Of a DNA stretch of 64,000 nt, positions 9,654 to 18,770 are shown one piece after another. A program made the translations under genes and the position numbers. Origin of the DNA: Hymenobacter canadensis (GTDB lineage Bacteria > Bacteroidota > Bacteroidia > Cytophagales > Hymenobacteraceae); contig NZ_CP114767.1 in NCBI RefSeq assembly GCF_027359925.1, positions 3,956,501 through 4,020,500 of the forward strand. Direction: 5' to 3'. The notes under the pieces are model-generated. The model saw only the letters and a list, made by a program, of their open reading frames with translations. It was not told the DNA's origin and did not search any database. Every line of letters begins with the position of its first letter. The first letter of the stretch is position 1.

Positions 9654-9683
9654 AAAGGGCCCTGGCAGATGCCAGGGCCCTTT
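9654..9683 (-). terminator. Terminator of the ion-channel-like gene
   Basis: Perfect 14-base arms (AAAGGGCCCTGGCA and its complement) with a 2-base loop lie 85 bases past the stop codon of the minus-strand gene. The stem is followed on the minus strand by TTTTGC. It is a strong intrinsic terminator and may work in both directions. Confidence 0.8.
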
Positions 9684-9768
9684 GGGGAATGGTGAGGGTG
9701 AAACCTGCGGGAATAGGTACTGGTACAAGCGGCAGGCGCCACAGGCTTCAGCCCTCCGTTTCTGCAGC

Positions 9769-10818
9769 TTACAGGTCCTTTACTTCGGGGGCCATGGTGA
9801 TGCGGCCCAGAAATTCGAGGGCCGTGGTGTAGCGGCTGCGCAGCTCGTGGTAGTGCTGCCAGGCCTCGTCGCGGTTGCGGCGCAGGGGCAGGCCGCCCTC
9901 CGCCAGTCTCGCGTACGCCTCGTCGAACTCGGCGCGGTGCGGGTTTTCCAGCGGCTCGTTGTCGGGTAGCAGCTCGCTGGGCTTGGTATGAATGTCTTCG
10001 TTGAAAAAGCGGAAAATACGGTTTATCGATACGCAGCCCGCCTTGAATGTTAGCTCCGCCTGCTGATTGTGGGGACCTTCTAAGGAGCTGAACATCAGCG
10101 CGGCCGAGTCCAGAATCAACGAAGCCGTCGTCACCCAGGAGCGGCCGGGCTGTGGCGAGCGGAAAAACGACAGAATGGGCAGCGACGTATGGCTTTCCTC
10201 CAGTTCCATAAACCAGCCCTCCCAGGCTTCCCACTGGGCAGTGTCAGGAGCCTGCACGTCGCGGCGGTACAGCCAGAGCAGCAGCGTGCTGGCCGTGGGC
10301 GGCGCGCCCGCCCGCAGTTCCACCCTGGATACCACCAGCTCGCGCCGGGAAAAAGCCTGGTAGATAGTGGGCAGGTAGGAGATGAGCAGCGTGAGCAGCA
10401 GCAAACCCAGCGTGGCTTCGGCAAAGGTGAAAGCCGTGACGATGGGGCCGCGCGTTTTGTGGGTGCCCAGCGTGAGCAGGGAGCTGCCACTAAGCTGAAA
10501 ACAGTCCAGCCAGTCGCCCTCGTTCATGCCCCAGTAGATACCGGTAAACCCGAGGGCCACTACCGCCAGCCACACCACCGGCAGCGCCACCAGGGCCACG
10601 GGCGCGTAATGTGCCTGCACCCGGTCGCGCCCGCTGAAGGTTTTGTGGCGGGAAGACGCGAAGTCAAACAGCGTCCGTAGGGGCCGGAATACGTAGGTGT
10701 TCAGCTTCACCACTTCGTTGCGCGGCAGCACAAACGAGCGGATGGCGGCCGACAGCGTGATAATAACCAAAACCACACCGGCTATGAACGCCAGCGCGTG
10801 CAGCGCGTAAAACAGCAT
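9769..10818 (-). CDS. Ion-channel-like inner-membrane protein
   Basis: The protein is about 349 residues. I see three hydrophobic segments: FYALHALAFIAGVVLVIITL at the N-terminus, ALVALPVVWLAVVALGFTGI near residue 80, and TLGLLLLTLLISYLPTIY near residue 150. Between the last two is a pore-loop-like FQLSGSSLLTLGTHKT. The hydrophobic-loop-hydrophobic pattern and the TLGT stretch resemble two-TM potassium channels, but the canonical TVGYG filter is absent. The remaining about 190 residues are soluble and cytoplasmic. I chose the ATG at 10818 because the frame upstream of it runs through a terminator hairpin that ends lutB. The function is unproven; an ion channel or a membrane-anchored scaffold are both possible. 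Confidence 0.7.
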   Translation of the reverse strand: MLFYALHALAFIAGVVLVIITLSAAIRSFVLPRNEVVKLNTYVFRPLRTLFDFASSRHKTFSGRDRVQAHYAPVALVALPVVWLAVVALGFTGIYWGMNEGDWLDCFQLSGSSLLTLGTHKTRGPIVTAFTFAEATLGLLLLTLLISYLPTIYQAFSRRELVVSRVELRAGAPPTASTLLLWLYRRDVQAPDTAQWEAWEGWFMELEESHTSLPILSFFRSPQPGRSWVTTASLILDSAALMFSSLEGPHNQQAELTFKAGCVSINRIFRFFNEDIHTKPSELLPDNEPLENPHRAEFDEAYARLAEGGLPLRRNRDEAWQHYHELRSRYTTALEFLGRITMAPEVKDL

Positions 10819-10826
10819 AGAAAAGC

Positions 10827-10852
10827 AAAACCGCCGCCCAATCGGGCGGCGG
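10827..10852 (-). terminator. Intrinsic terminator of lutB
   Basis: On the minus strand CCGCCGCCC-GATT-GGGCGGCGG is followed directly by TTTT. It lies 58 bases after the lutB stop and just before the ATG of the next gene, so it separates the two transcription units and rules out the upstream ATG at 10866 as that gene's start. Confidence 0.85.
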
Positions 10853-10909
10853 CTGTTGTACTGCATTGGGGGTAGTAGGGTTGGCGGGCTACTCAGCTGA
10901 CCCTAAACG

Positions 10910-12289
10910 CTACCCCCGCGCCTTCCACATCTTCCGGAACGACTGCGGCGCCACCTCCAGGGCGTCGCGGCGCTTGCTCCAGCCTACTTGGCTGAGCAGG
11001 CGCAGCAGCACCCAGTTTTTGGCGCGGGCCGGCAGCAGATCCAGTAGGCGGCGGTTTTTCATGGCCAGCAGCCACAGCCGGATGGCGGTGCGCTCTTCTT
11101 TGTCAGTGAGGTTTTCGCGCACGGCCTGCTGGCGGTTTTGCAGCAGCAGGTTATGAATCGGGATTTTGACGGGGCATACCGAGGTGCAGGCGCCGCACAG
11201 GCTGCTGGCGTAGCTCAGGTGCTTGTTGTCGGCCATGCCGGCCAGGTGCGGGCTGATAACCGAGCCGATGGGGCCGGAGTAGGTGGTTTCGTAGGTGTGG
11301 CCGCCGATGTTCTTATACACCGGGCAGATGTTGAGGCAGGCCCCGCACCGGATGCAGTGCAGCGCCTCGCGCTGGGCGGGCTGGGCCAGCAGGTTGGTGC
11401 GGCCATTGTCGAGCAGCACCACAATCATCTCGTCGGGGCCGTCTTTTTCCAGCGGCTGGCGTGGGCCGGTGTAGATGGTGTTGTACACCGTGACTTGCTG
11501 GCCGGTGCCGCTGGTGCTAAGCAGCGGCCAGAACAGGGCCAGGTCTTCCAGCTTCGGAATCACCTTCTCGATGCCCACAATGGCAATGTGAGTGCGCGGA
11601 AACGTGGCCGACAGGCGGGCGTTGCCTTCGTTTTCGGTTACGGCCACGGCGCCGGTATCCGCAATCAGGAAGTTGCCCCCGGTGATGCCCACTTCGGCCG
11701 AGGTGTACTTGTTGCGCAGCAGGTGCCGGGCCGTGAGCACCAGCTTCTGGGCGTCGTCGGTGTACTCGATGCCGAGGTGCTTGACGAAGATGTCGGCAAT
11801 ATCCAGCTTGCTCAGGTGCATGGCCGGCGTCACGATGTGGTAGGGCCGCTCGCCGTTCAGCTGCACAATGAACTCGCCCAGGTCCGTCTCCACCGACTCG
11901 ATGCCGTTCTGCTCCAGAAAGTGGTTGAGGTGGATTTCCTCGGTGGTCATGCTCTTGGCCTTCACCACAGTACGGGCGTGGCGGCGGCTCATGATCTTGC
12001 CGATTTCGCGCAGGGCCTCATCGGCATCCCGCGCCCAGATAACCTTGCCGCCGCGGGCTGTGAAGTTGCGCTCAAACTCCAGCAGGTACTCGTCGAGGTG
12101 GTTGACGGCCTGCGCCTTCAGGTACGACGCCCGTTCGCGGGCCAGCTCGTGGTCTGCGTAAAAGCCCAGGCCGGTGGTCACGGCCGCGTTGTACTTGCCG
12201 ATATTGAAGCGGATTTTGCGGCGGTGCTCCAGGTCGAAGGCCTTGTTTTCGCTGTCGAGCTGAAACTGACTGGATTTCGTGGCTATCAT
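10910..12289 (-). CDS. lutB: LutB/LldF-type L-lactate oxidation iron-sulfur protein
   Basis: LutB belongs to the LutABC system, which oxidises L-lactate to pyruvate. The 459-residue protein has the LUD domain in its first about 300 residues (AKSMTTEEIHLNHFLEQNG, GITGGNFLIADTGAV). A ferredoxin-type pair follows: CIRCGACLNICPVY near residue 315, with a second set CGACTSVCPVKIP near 365, enough for two 4Fe-4S clusters. Length and domain order are those of the family. LutA and LutC are not adjacent; the divergent neighbour is an unrelated short gene. The protein is cytoplasmic. A terminator follows. Confidence 0.93.
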   Translation of the reverse strand: MIATKSSQFQLDSENKAFDLEHRRKIRFNIGKYNAAVTTGLGFYADHELARERASYLKAQAVNHLDEYLLEFERNFTARGGKVIWARDADEALREIGKIMSRRHARTVVKAKSMTTEEIHLNHFLEQNGIESVETDLGEFIVQLNGERPYHIVTPAMHLSKLDIADIFVKHLGIEYTDDAQKLVLTARHLLRNKYTSAEVGITGGNFLIADTGAVAVTENEGNARLSATFPRTHIAIVGIEKVIPKLEDLALFWPLLSTSGTGQQVTVYNTIYTGPRQPLEKDGPDEMIVVLLDNGRTNLLAQPAQREALHCIRCGACLNICPVYKNIGGHTYETTYSGPIGSVISPHLAGMADNKHLSYASSLCGACTSVCPVKIPIHNLLLQNRQQAVRENLTDKEERTAIRLWLLAMKNRRLLDLLPARAKNWVLLRLLSQVGWSKRRDALEVAPQSFRKMWKARG

Positions 12290-12336
12290 GGCGGTACGCT
12301 GAAATTACTAGTGCAAACTACTCAATTGGGCCCAGC

Positions 12337-12723
12337 ATGGCACTTTCGCTCATCCCACACCCCTTGCCGCCCGACGGCTTCCCGGTGCCCATCGACCGGA
12401 TCGACAGCGCCTTCCGGCTGCTGGGGTTTCTGCCCGGCTACTCCCACAACGACCTCACGTGCCGGCTGGTACTGCATGAAACGCACTGGGAAATCAAGAT
12501 ACTGACCACGCAGCAGCATTCCTACCCGGCTATAAAGCAAGTGGATTTCAGGCCCGAAAGTTTTTGGAGCCGCGCGCGGGTGCTGCTGAGCGTGCAGCCC
12601 GACCACCTCGAATACATAATAAAACCCTCGTCCGGGGCAGTTGCCAGAGCCTTGCTCCGGTTCTGCCTCGAACGAGGGCTTCCACTGACGCCCGCTGCCC
12701 GCCAGGAAGCCCTGGCCAGCTGA
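12337..12723 (+). CDS. Hypothetical protein, 128 residues
   Basis: I do not recognise this protein. It starts MALSLIPHPLPPDGFPVPIDRIDS, has no signal peptide or membrane segment, and looks like a small mixed alpha/beta cytoplasmic protein (RLVLHETHWEIKILTTQQ ... RVLLSVQPDHLEYIIK). It is read divergently from lutB and ends three bases before the convergent M28 peptidase gene. Codon usage matches the neighbours, which supports its being a real gene. Confidence 0.6.
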   Translation: MALSLIPHPLPPDGFPVPIDRIDSAFRLLGFLPGYSHNDLTCRLVLHETHWEIKILTTQQHSYPAIKQVDFRPESFWSRARVLLSVQPDHLEYIIKPSSGAVARALLRFCLERGLPLTPAARQEALAS

Positions 12724-12726
12724 GCG

Positions 12727-14436
12727 CTATTTCTTGTTGGAGTCTACCACCACCCGCGTGTCGCGGTTGGCCAGCTCCCAGGCCGAATGGAACACGAGGC
12801 GGGCCCGCTTTTCCATCTTCGGAAACTCGATTTTCTCTACTTCGTCGCCGGCTCCGTGGTAGTCGTCGTGCACGCCGTTGAAGAAGAACGCCACCGGAAT
12901 CTTGTGCTTGGCGAAGTTATAGTGGTCGGAGCGGTAGTAGAAGCGGTTGGGGTCTTCGGGGTCGTTGAAGCGGAAGTCCAAGTCGATCTTCGTGTACTGC
13001 GCGTTGGCGTTGAGCACGATTTCGTGCAGCTCCGATGAGAGCTTATCCGAGCCGATAACGTAGACGTAGTCGCTCTTGCCTTCGTGCTCCTTGTCGGTGC
13101 GGCCCACCATGTCGGTGTTCAGGTCGGCTACGGTCTGGGCCAGCGGAAACACGGGGTGGTCGGTGTAGTACTCTGAGCCCAGCAGGCCTTTTTCCTCGCC
13201 CGTGACGGCCAGAAACAGGATGCTGCGGCGTGGGCCGTGGCCTTCGGCTTTGGCTTTCATGAAGGCCTGGGCCATTTCCAGCACCGTCACGGTGCCCGAG
13301 CCGTCGTCGTCGGCGCCGTTGTTTACCTCGCCGTTGATGATGCCGATGTGGTCGTAGTGAGCCGAAAGCACCAGCACTTCGTCTTTCTTATCGGTGCCTT
13401 CGAGGTAGCCCAGCACGTTTTCGGTGGTGAAGTCCTCGCGCTTCTTGGGGGCCGTGATGGTGAATTTCGCCAGCTTGAAGGGGCTGGCGACGGGCTTGCC
13501 GGCTTTACCGGTGGCGTCCAGGTACTTGGTTACGGCCGCGGCATTGGAGCCCAGCAGCTGGTAGCCCAGCTTCGGCGACAAAAAGAACGCCGCGCGGCGG
13601 CCATCGGGCTTGGCATCCTTGAACGAAATGCTGGGCCGGCGCAGGTAGGGCATCATGCGCGGGACCAGCTTGTCGAAGTTGTTGTTGGGATCGAAGCTGA
13701 CGAAGAACACGCTGCGGGCGCCTTTTTCGGCGGCTTTGGCGGCCTTGGCGCGGTAGTCGTTGCCCCACTTGCTGGGGGCGCCGTCTTTGCCCAGCACCGG
13801 CTTGCCATCGGGGCCGGTAGGCTCGCCCAGCAGAATCAGCACGTCCTTGCCCTGCACGTCTTTGCCGGTGTAATCGGAGTAGCCATCCTGCTCGATGCCG
13901 TAGCCCAGAAACACCGGCTGCACGCTGGTAGCCTGCTGAAACGGCGAGTTGCCCATGGCGTAGAAATCCGTCAGCCACTTGTAGGTCTGGGTGCCCACTT
14001 TGAGGGTGGCGGTTTCTTCCCAGGTGCTGCGCTCCATCGTGAAGTGCTGCAGGTAAGGGTTGTCAGAACCCGTAACGGGGCCGGCCAGACCCAGCTTCTT
14101 GAACTCGGCGCTGAGGTAGTCGGCGGCCATCTTCTGGCCCTTCTCACCGGTTTCGCGGCCTTCGTAGGCATCGGAGGCCAGCACGGTCAGGTGCTGGCGC
14201 AGGTCGGCCTGGGTGATGGTGGCGGCGTAGGTGCTGGCCCACTCGGTGGGCTTGTCGGTGGCCAGGGTGGGCGTCGTCAGCACAGCGCCGTCGGTGGCGG
14301 GCACTACGGCCGGAGCCTCGGTTTTGGCGCCGCGCTTTTTCTTGACTTTGATTTTGTCGGGAGCCTGCTGGGCTACCGCCGAAACGGTAGCGCCCACCAG
14401 GAGCAGCCCGGCCAGGAAGGAGGAAGAGGAGGACAT
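12727..14436 (-). CDS. Secreted M28-family zinc aminopeptidase/carboxypeptidase
   Basis: M28 enzymes are di-zinc exopeptidases. The 569-residue precursor has a signal peptide (SSFLAGLLLVGATVSAVAQ) and a Lys/Arg-rich linker. A PA-type insert follows (VQPVFLGYGIEQDGYSDYTG, about residues 172-300), then the M28 core. The zinc and catalytic residues are all in place: His360 (SAHYDH), Asp377 (GADDDGSG), Glu413 and Glu414 (TGEEKGLLGS), Asp442 (NTDMVGR) and His527 (DDYHGAGDEVEKI). It probably trims peptides in the periplasm or outside the cell. It is read alone, upstream of the convergent 128-residue gene and downstream of ispF. Confidence 0.93.
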   Translation of the reverse strand: MSSSSSFLAGLLLVGATVSAVAQQAPDKIKVKKKRGAKTEAPAVVPATDGAVLTTPTLATDKPTEWASTYAATITQADLRQHLTVLASDAYEGRETGEKGQKMAADYLSAEFKKLGLAGPVTGSDNPYLQHFTMERSTWEETATLKVGTQTYKWLTDFYAMGNSPFQQATSVQPVFLGYGIEQDGYSDYTGKDVQGKDVLILLGEPTGPDGKPVLGKDGAPSKWGNDYRAKAAKAAEKGARSVFFVSFDPNNNFDKLVPRMMPYLRRPSISFKDAKPDGRRAAFFLSPKLGYQLLGSNAAAVTKYLDATGKAGKPVASPFKLAKFTITAPKKREDFTTENVLGYLEGTDKKDEVLVLSAHYDHIGIINGEVNNGADDDGSGTVTVLEMAQAFMKAKAEGHGPRRSILFLAVTGEEKGLLGSEYYTDHPVFPLAQTVADLNTDMVGRTDKEHEGKSDYVYVIGSDKLSSELHEIVLNANAQYTKIDLDFRFNDPEDPNRFYYRSDHYNFAKHKIPVAFFFNGVHDDYHGAGDEVEKIEFPKMEKRARLVFHSAWELANRDTRVVVDSNKK

Positions 14437-14516
14437 AGAGGGTCGGTTTAGACGACGGTAAGGACGGAATTTCTGCTAAAGGCTGCACGGGCAGTACCGC
14501 GAAACGGACGTTCGCG

Positions 14517-14993
14517 CTACTTGGTGATGAGCACCGAGGCGTAGGCAGCCACGCCTTCGCGGCGGCCCACGAAGCCCAGCTTCTCGGTGGTGGTGGCCTT
14601 GATGCTGATATCGTCGGCGTCGATGCCCATCACCTCAGCCAGCACGCGCTGCATTTCGGCAATGTGGGGGTTGACTTTGGGCGCTTCGAGGCAGATGGTG
14701 GAGTCGATGTTGCTGATGCTGTAGCCGCGCTCCGTGAGCAGGCGCACCACTTCCTTCAGCAGCCGCTTGCTGTCGATGCCCTTGTACTGCGGGTCGGTGT
14801 CGGGGAAGTGGAAGCCGATGTCGCGCAGGTTGGCCGCGCCCAGCAGCGCGTCGCAGATGACGTGGATGAGCACGTCGGCATCGGAGTGGCCGAGGGCGCC
14901 GTGGGTGTGGGGCACCTGGATGCCGCCCAGCCAGAAGGGCAGGCCCTCCTGCAGTTGGTGAACGTCGTAGCCGAAGCCAGTGCGGATTTTCAT
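14517..14993 (-). CDS. ispF: 2-C-methyl-D-erythritol 2,4-cyclodiphosphate synthase IspF
   Basis: IspF forms MEcPP in the MEP isoprenoid pathway. I chose the ATG that opens MKIRTGFGYDVHQL, giving 158 residues, the standard family length; a longer open frame adds about 42 residues with no homology. The metal ligands are visible in YDVH (Asp10, His12) and the active-site GHSDADVL/HVICDALLGA. DIGFHFPDTDPQYKG and the C-terminal KATTTEKLGFVGR are also characteristic. The enzyme is a soluble homotrimer. No other MEP-pathway gene is adjacent. Confidence 0.96.
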   Translation of the reverse strand: MKIRTGFGYDVHQLQEGLPFWLGGIQVPHTHGALGHSDADVLIHVICDALLGAANLRDIGFHFPDTDPQYKGIDSKRLLKEVVRLLTERGYSISNIDSTICLEAPKVNPHIAEMQRVLAEVMGIDADDISIKATTTEKLGFVGRREGVAAYASVLITK

Positions 14994-15154
14994 AGGGGTC
15001 GGGGGAATGCAGGCGAAAGAATGGACTGGCAAGGTACGGCAAGCCGGCGGTTGGCGGCGGCCAAAAAAATGGGCCGACGCTAAAGTAAAACCGGGGCTCG
15101 TGCGTCGTGAGAGCAGCACGGACGGTCGCAGTGAAAAAGGATAGCAAAAAATTA

Positions 15155-15196
15155 ATGGAAACTATGGAATCAATAAAAGTTTCCATCGTATCTTTG
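15155..15196 (+). promoter_or_regulatory. Candidate TetR operator and overlapping promoter
   Basis: A perfect 9-base inverted repeat ATGGAAACT / AGTTTCCAT (15155-15163 and 15178-15186) with a 14-base spacer sits 22 bases before the tetR start. Immediately after it is TATCTTTG (15189-15196), a full match to the Bacteroidota -7 element TAnnTTTG. A repressor bound at the repeat would cover the promoter, consistent with autoregulation of the efflux operon. The -33 element is not clear, and the leader would be very short. Confidence 0.65.
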
Positions 15197-15207
15197 CTAC
15201 CGTAATC

Positions 15208-15822
15208 ATGGAAATCAAAGACCGAATCTTACAGGCCTCCATCGGCCTCTTCACCCGCAACGGCATCAAGAGCGTGTCGATGGACGACATTGCCACGCAC
15301 CTGGGCATTTCGAAGAAGACCCTTTACAAGTGGTTTGAGAACAAGGACCAGATTGTGTCGGCCGTTATTCATAACCACCTCAACGGGGTTCAGGGCGAGT
15401 GCGAAGGCATCATCGGCCACGCCCGCAACGCCGTGGATGAGATGGTGCAGATGATGGACTGGGCCAAGCGGCAGTTTGCCAATATGAACCCCAACGCCAT
15501 TCACGACCTGCGCAAGTACTACCCCGCCGCCTGGGGCCTGTTTCACGAGCACAAGAGCAGCTTCATCCTGCAGCAGATTCAGGCCAACCTGCGCCGGGGA
15601 GTCGCCGAAGGCCTCTACCGCGCCGACCTCGACATTGAGGTGCTCTCGCGCCTGCGCCTGGCCCAGATCGACGTGCTGTTCGACCCCGACGTGTTTCCGT
15701 CCGCGCAGTTCGACCAGATGCGCGTGCAAATGGCCTGCAACGAGCATTTTCTGCTGGGCGTGGTGTCTCTGAAAGGCCACAAGCTCATCAACGAGTACCG
15801 TCATGTGACGGAAGAAGAATAG
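15208..15822 (+). CDS. TetR/AcrR-family transcriptional regulator of the efflux operon
   Basis: The 204-residue protein has the N-terminal TetR helix-turn-helix: RILQASIGLFTRNGIKSVSMDDIA then LGISKKTLYKWFENKDQIV (about residues 5-50). The C-terminal ligand-binding helical domain has no recognised specificity. It lies 23 bases upstream of tolC and is read in the same direction, so it is the first gene of the operon and most likely its repressor. Binding to the inverted repeat just upstream is inferred. The ligand is unknown; substrates of RND pumps are the usual inducers. Confidence 0.92.
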   Translation: MEIKDRILQASIGLFTRNGIKSVSMDDIATHLGISKKTLYKWFENKDQIVSAVIHNHLNGVQGECEGIIGHARNAVDEMVQMMDWAKRQFANMNPNAIHDLRKYYPAAWGLFHEHKSSFILQQIQANLRRGVAEGLYRADLDIEVLSRLRLAQIDVLFDPDVFPSAQFDQMRVQMACNEHFLLGVVSLKGHKLINEYRHVTEEE

Positions 15823-15845
15823 GCAACATCACCGCTTTCCCCCAT

Positions 15846-17537
15846 ATGAAAAACAACCTACGCGTTTTGTTGCTGGCCGCCGGGCCGGGCCTGCTGGCCC
15901 CCGCCGGTGCCGCCCTGGCGCAGACTGCCCCGGCATCCCAGCCCGCGCTGGCCGTTCAGCCTACGGCCGGCAATATGCCCCTTTCGCTGCAGCAGGCCGT
16001 TGCCTATGCCATCCAGAACAAGCCTACGCTGCTGGCCACGCGCCTGGGCGAGCAGACGGCCCGCGCCAAGGTGGGCGAAATCCGGTCGGCGGGGCTGCCG
16101 CAGGTGAGCGTGGCGGCCAACGTAGCCGACAACTTCAAGCTGCAGAAAAGCCTCGTGGATTTTGGTGCGCTGGGCGGCGGTAGCTCGGCTACCACCCTCA
16201 CGCCGGCCGACATTACCGCGGCCCAGAGTGGCCGGACGGTGAACCTGGGCACCGTTTCGCTGCCCTCGGAACCGGTGCCGCCGCAGGCGTTTGCCTTTGG
16301 CCTGCAATGGGCCGGCAACACCAGTGCCTCGGTGTCGCAGCTGCTGTTTGATGGCGCCTACCTCATTGGTCTGAAAGCGGCCAAAGTGTATGAGCAGCTG
16401 GCGCAGAAACAAACCCAGCAGGCCGAAATCGACGTGGTGGAGCAGGTGAGCAAGGCCTACTACAGCACGCTGGTGGCCCGCGAGCGGCTGCAGCTGCTTT
16501 CGCGCAACGTGCAGCGCCTCGACACCATTCTATACCAGACCAACGAAACCTTCAAGGCGGGCTTCGCCGAGAAGCTGGACGTGCAGCGCCTGCAAGTGCA
16601 GCGCAACAACCTGGTAGTGGAGCAGCAGAAAGCCCAGCGCCTCACCGAGCTGAGCGTGGCCTTGCTGAAGTTTCAGATGGGCCTTGACCAGAGCCAGCAA
16701 GTGCAACTGACCGATTCGCTGAGCAACGCGCTGGTGGATGCCGGCTCCCTGCGCCAGCGCCTGGGCGCGGCCAGCCCCACCACCGGCGGCGGCGTGAGCG
16801 GCCTGGGCGGCGTGCCCACCGGCACGGCTCCCGCCAGCACCAACACCGCCGACCAGCGCCAGCAGGACCAGCAGACGGCCCTCAGCGGCGCCCGCACCGG
16901 CCAGCTGGCGGCCGCCTTCAACTACAACAACCGCATCGAGTTCAGCACCCTGGAAACCCAGCAGGCCCTGGCTGGCCTGGACCTGGCTAACCGCCGGGCT
17001 GGCGCCTACCCGCGCCTGCTCGCCACGGCGGCCTACGGCTTCTCGGGCTCGGCCAAGGAAGCTGGCGACCTGTTTGCCTTCCGCGGGCCTGATTCGCGGT
17101 CGAGCAATGGCTTCCCCAACCAGAACTGGTTTGGGTTTGGCAACGTGGGGCTGAGTCTGCAGATTCCGGTGTTCGACGGCTTCCGCCGCAAGTATGTGGT
17201 GCAGCAGGCCCGGATTCAGCAGCAGACCATTGAGCGGGGCTTCGAAACGCTGCGTCAGAGCATCGACCTGCAGGACGCGCAAAGCCGCACCACGCTCATC
17301 AACGCCCTGGATGTACTCGACAACCAGAAGGCCAACCTCGACCTGGCCGGCGAAGTGGCCCGCGTGTCGCGCATCAAGTTTCAGGAAGGCGTGGGCTCCA
17401 ACCTGGAAGTAGTGACGGCCGAAACCGAGCTGCGCTCGGCCCAGACCAACTACTACGCCGCCCTCTATGATGTGCTGGTGGCCAAAGTCGACCGCGACAA
17501 AGCCACCGGTGAACTCTACAGCCAGGCCCAGAAATAG
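15846..17537 (+). CDS. TolC-family outer-membrane efflux channel
   Basis: TolC proteins form trimeric outer-membrane channels for tripartite pumps. The 563-residue precursor has a signal peptide ending [10 protein letters not shown] and two outer-membrane-efflux repeats with long coiled helices ([26 protein letters not shown] ... [35 protein letters not shown]). A Gly/Thr/Gln-rich insert (about residues 310-360) is longer than in the Escherichia protein. The gene sits between the regulator and the adaptor in the RND operon, so it should dock to that pump. Confidence 0.93.
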   Translation: MKNNLRVLLLAAGPGLLAPAGAALAQTAPASQPALAVQPTAGNMPLSLQQAVAYAIQNKPTLLATRLGEQTARAKVGEIRSAGLPQVSVAANVADNFKLQKSLVDFGALGGGSSATTLTPADITAAQSGRTVNLGTVSLPSEPVPPQAFAFGLQWAGNTSASVSQLLFDGAYLIGLKAAKVYEQLAQKQTQQAEIDVVEQVSKAYYSTLVARERLQLLSRNVQRLDTILYQTNETFKAGFAEKLDVQRLQVQRNNLVVEQQKAQRLTELSVALLKFQMGLDQSQQVQLTDSLSNALVDAGSLRQRLGAASPTTGGGVSGLGGVPTGTAPASTNTADQRQQDQQTALSGARTGQLAAAFNYNNRIEFSTLETQQALAGLDLANRRAGAYPRLLATAAYGFSGSAKEAGDLFAFRGPDSRSSNGFPNQNWFGFGNVGLSLQIPVFDGFRRKYVVQQARIQQQTIERGFETLRQSIDLQDAQSRTTLINALDVLDNQKANLDLAGEVARVSRIKFQEGVGSNLEVVTAETELRSAQTNYYAALYDVLVAKVDRDKATGELYSQAQK

Positions 17538-17584
17538 GCCCGCCGCTTCTCTCCTCCATGACGACGACTAGCTCCTCCTTCTCC

Positions 17585-18709
17585 ATGAAATACGTTACTT
17601 CCTCGGCCGTACTGGCCCTGGCCCTGCTGGCCGCCTGCGGTCAGAAAGATGCTGCCACTGAACTTGCCACGCTCAAAAAGGAGCAGGCGGCCAACCAGGC
17701 CAAAATAGCCGAGCTGGAAGCCAAAACCGGCAAGCCCGCCGAAGGCGCTGCCGCCCAGACCACGCCTGTTTCCGTCATTAAGGTGGCGTCCGAAGACTTC
17801 AAGAGCTACCTGGAAGTGCAGGGCCGCGTTGATTTCGACCAGAACGCCACCGTGGCTGCCCGGGCTGCCGGCACGCTCACCAGCGTGCGGGTGCAGCGCG
17901 GCGACCGGGTGAGCAAGGGCCAGACCCTGGCCACCGTAGACGCCAGCGTCCTCGATGCCAACATTGCTGAGCTGCGCACCCGCATGGACCTAGCCCGCGT
18001 GATTTATGAAAAGCAAAGCCGCCTCTGGAAACAGGAAATCGGCACCGAAATCCAGTACCTGCAGGCCAAAAACAACTACCAGGCGCTGCAGCGCAACCTG
18101 GCCACTATCAACCAGCAGCGCGCCCTCTACACCGTGGTGGCGCCGTTTGCGGGCACCGTGGATGATGTGCTGCCCAAGCTCGGCGAAACCGTAGCGCCCG
18201 GCGCGCCCGTGGTGAAGCTGCTGAGCGGCGGCGGTACCGGCAAGATTGTGGTAGATGTGTCGGAAGCCTACGCCAACCGCGTGAAAGTCGGGGATAAAGC
18301 CCTGGTGACCATTCCGGACTTAGGCGGTGAGGAAGCGGCCGCTACTGTGCGTGTCGTGACCAGCACCATCAACCCCACCAGCCGCACCTTCACTACCGAG
18401 CTACGCCTCAACAGCCCCGGCAAAGCCGGCCAGCTGCGCCCCAACATGGTGGCCAATGTGCGCATCCAGAACTACGACCGCCAGAACGCCACCGTGCTGC
18501 CCGTTGACCTGGTGCAGAAAGACGAACAAAACAGCTTCGTGCTGGTGGTAGATGAAAAGGGCGGCAAGAAAGTGGCCGCCAAGCGCATCATCCAGATCGG
18601 CAACACCTACAACGGCAAGGTGGAAGTAACCAGTGGCCTGCAAACCGGCGACCAGGTAATTTCGGCCGGCTATCAGAATCTGAACGAAGGACAGGCGGTA
18701 ACGCTGTAG
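17585..18709 (+). CDS. RND efflux periplasmic adaptor (membrane fusion protein), lipoprotein
   Basis: The adaptor links the inner-membrane pump to TolC. I prefer the ATG at 17585 because it gives a clean lipoprotein signal ([18 protein letters not shown], Cys18); an in-frame ATG nine codons earlier exists. A short coiled coil ([25 protein letters not shown]) is followed by the biotinyl-lipoyl half ([23 protein letters not shown]), a helical hairpin (about residues 130-175), the second lipoyl half ([20 protein letters not shown]) and beta-barrel domains. The protein is 374 residues, usual for the HlyD/AcrA family. It is third in the operon. Confidence 0.92.
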   Translation: MKYVTSSAVLALALLAACGQKDAATELATLKKEQAANQAKIAELEAKTGKPAEGAAAQTTPVSVIKVASEDFKSYLEVQGRVDFDQNATVAARAAGTLTSVRVQRGDRVSKGQTLATVDASVLDANIAELRTRMDLARVIYEKQSRLWKQEIGTEIQYLQAKNNYQALQRNLATINQQRALYTVVAPFAGTVDDVLPKLGETVAPGAPVVKLLSGGGTGKIVVDVSEAYANRVKVGDKALVTIPDLGGEEAAATVRVVTSTINPTSRTFTTELRLNSPGKAGQLRPNMVANVRIQNYDRQNATVLPVDLVQKDEQNSFVLVVDEKGGKKVAAKRIIQIGNTYNGKVEVTSGLQTGDQVISAGYQNLNEGQAVTL

Positions 18710-18719
18710 CAGAGCAACT

Positions 18720-18741
18720 GCCGGCCTCAGTTGAGGCCGGC
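18720..18741 (+). promoter_or_regulatory. Hairpin between adaptor and RND pump genes
   Basis: A perfect 10-base inverted repeat (GCCGGCCTCA and its complement, 2-base loop) starts 11 bases after the adaptor stop and is followed by GGTTTCGTTC rather than a clean T-run. It may be a weak terminator, or a stabilising stem that tunes pump expression relative to TolC and the adaptor. Confidence 0.5.
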
Positions 18742-18770
18742 GGTTTCGTTCACCCCGCAAAGACCCCATC

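Noticed and set aside
9460..9654. 64-codon minus-strand frame upstream of the T9SS gene
   Set aside because: It overlaps the promoter region, shows no family and ends without a supporting signal.
11138..12505. 455-codon frame opposite lutB
   Set aside because: It runs through the LutB reading frame with no domain, and crosses the divergent promoter region.
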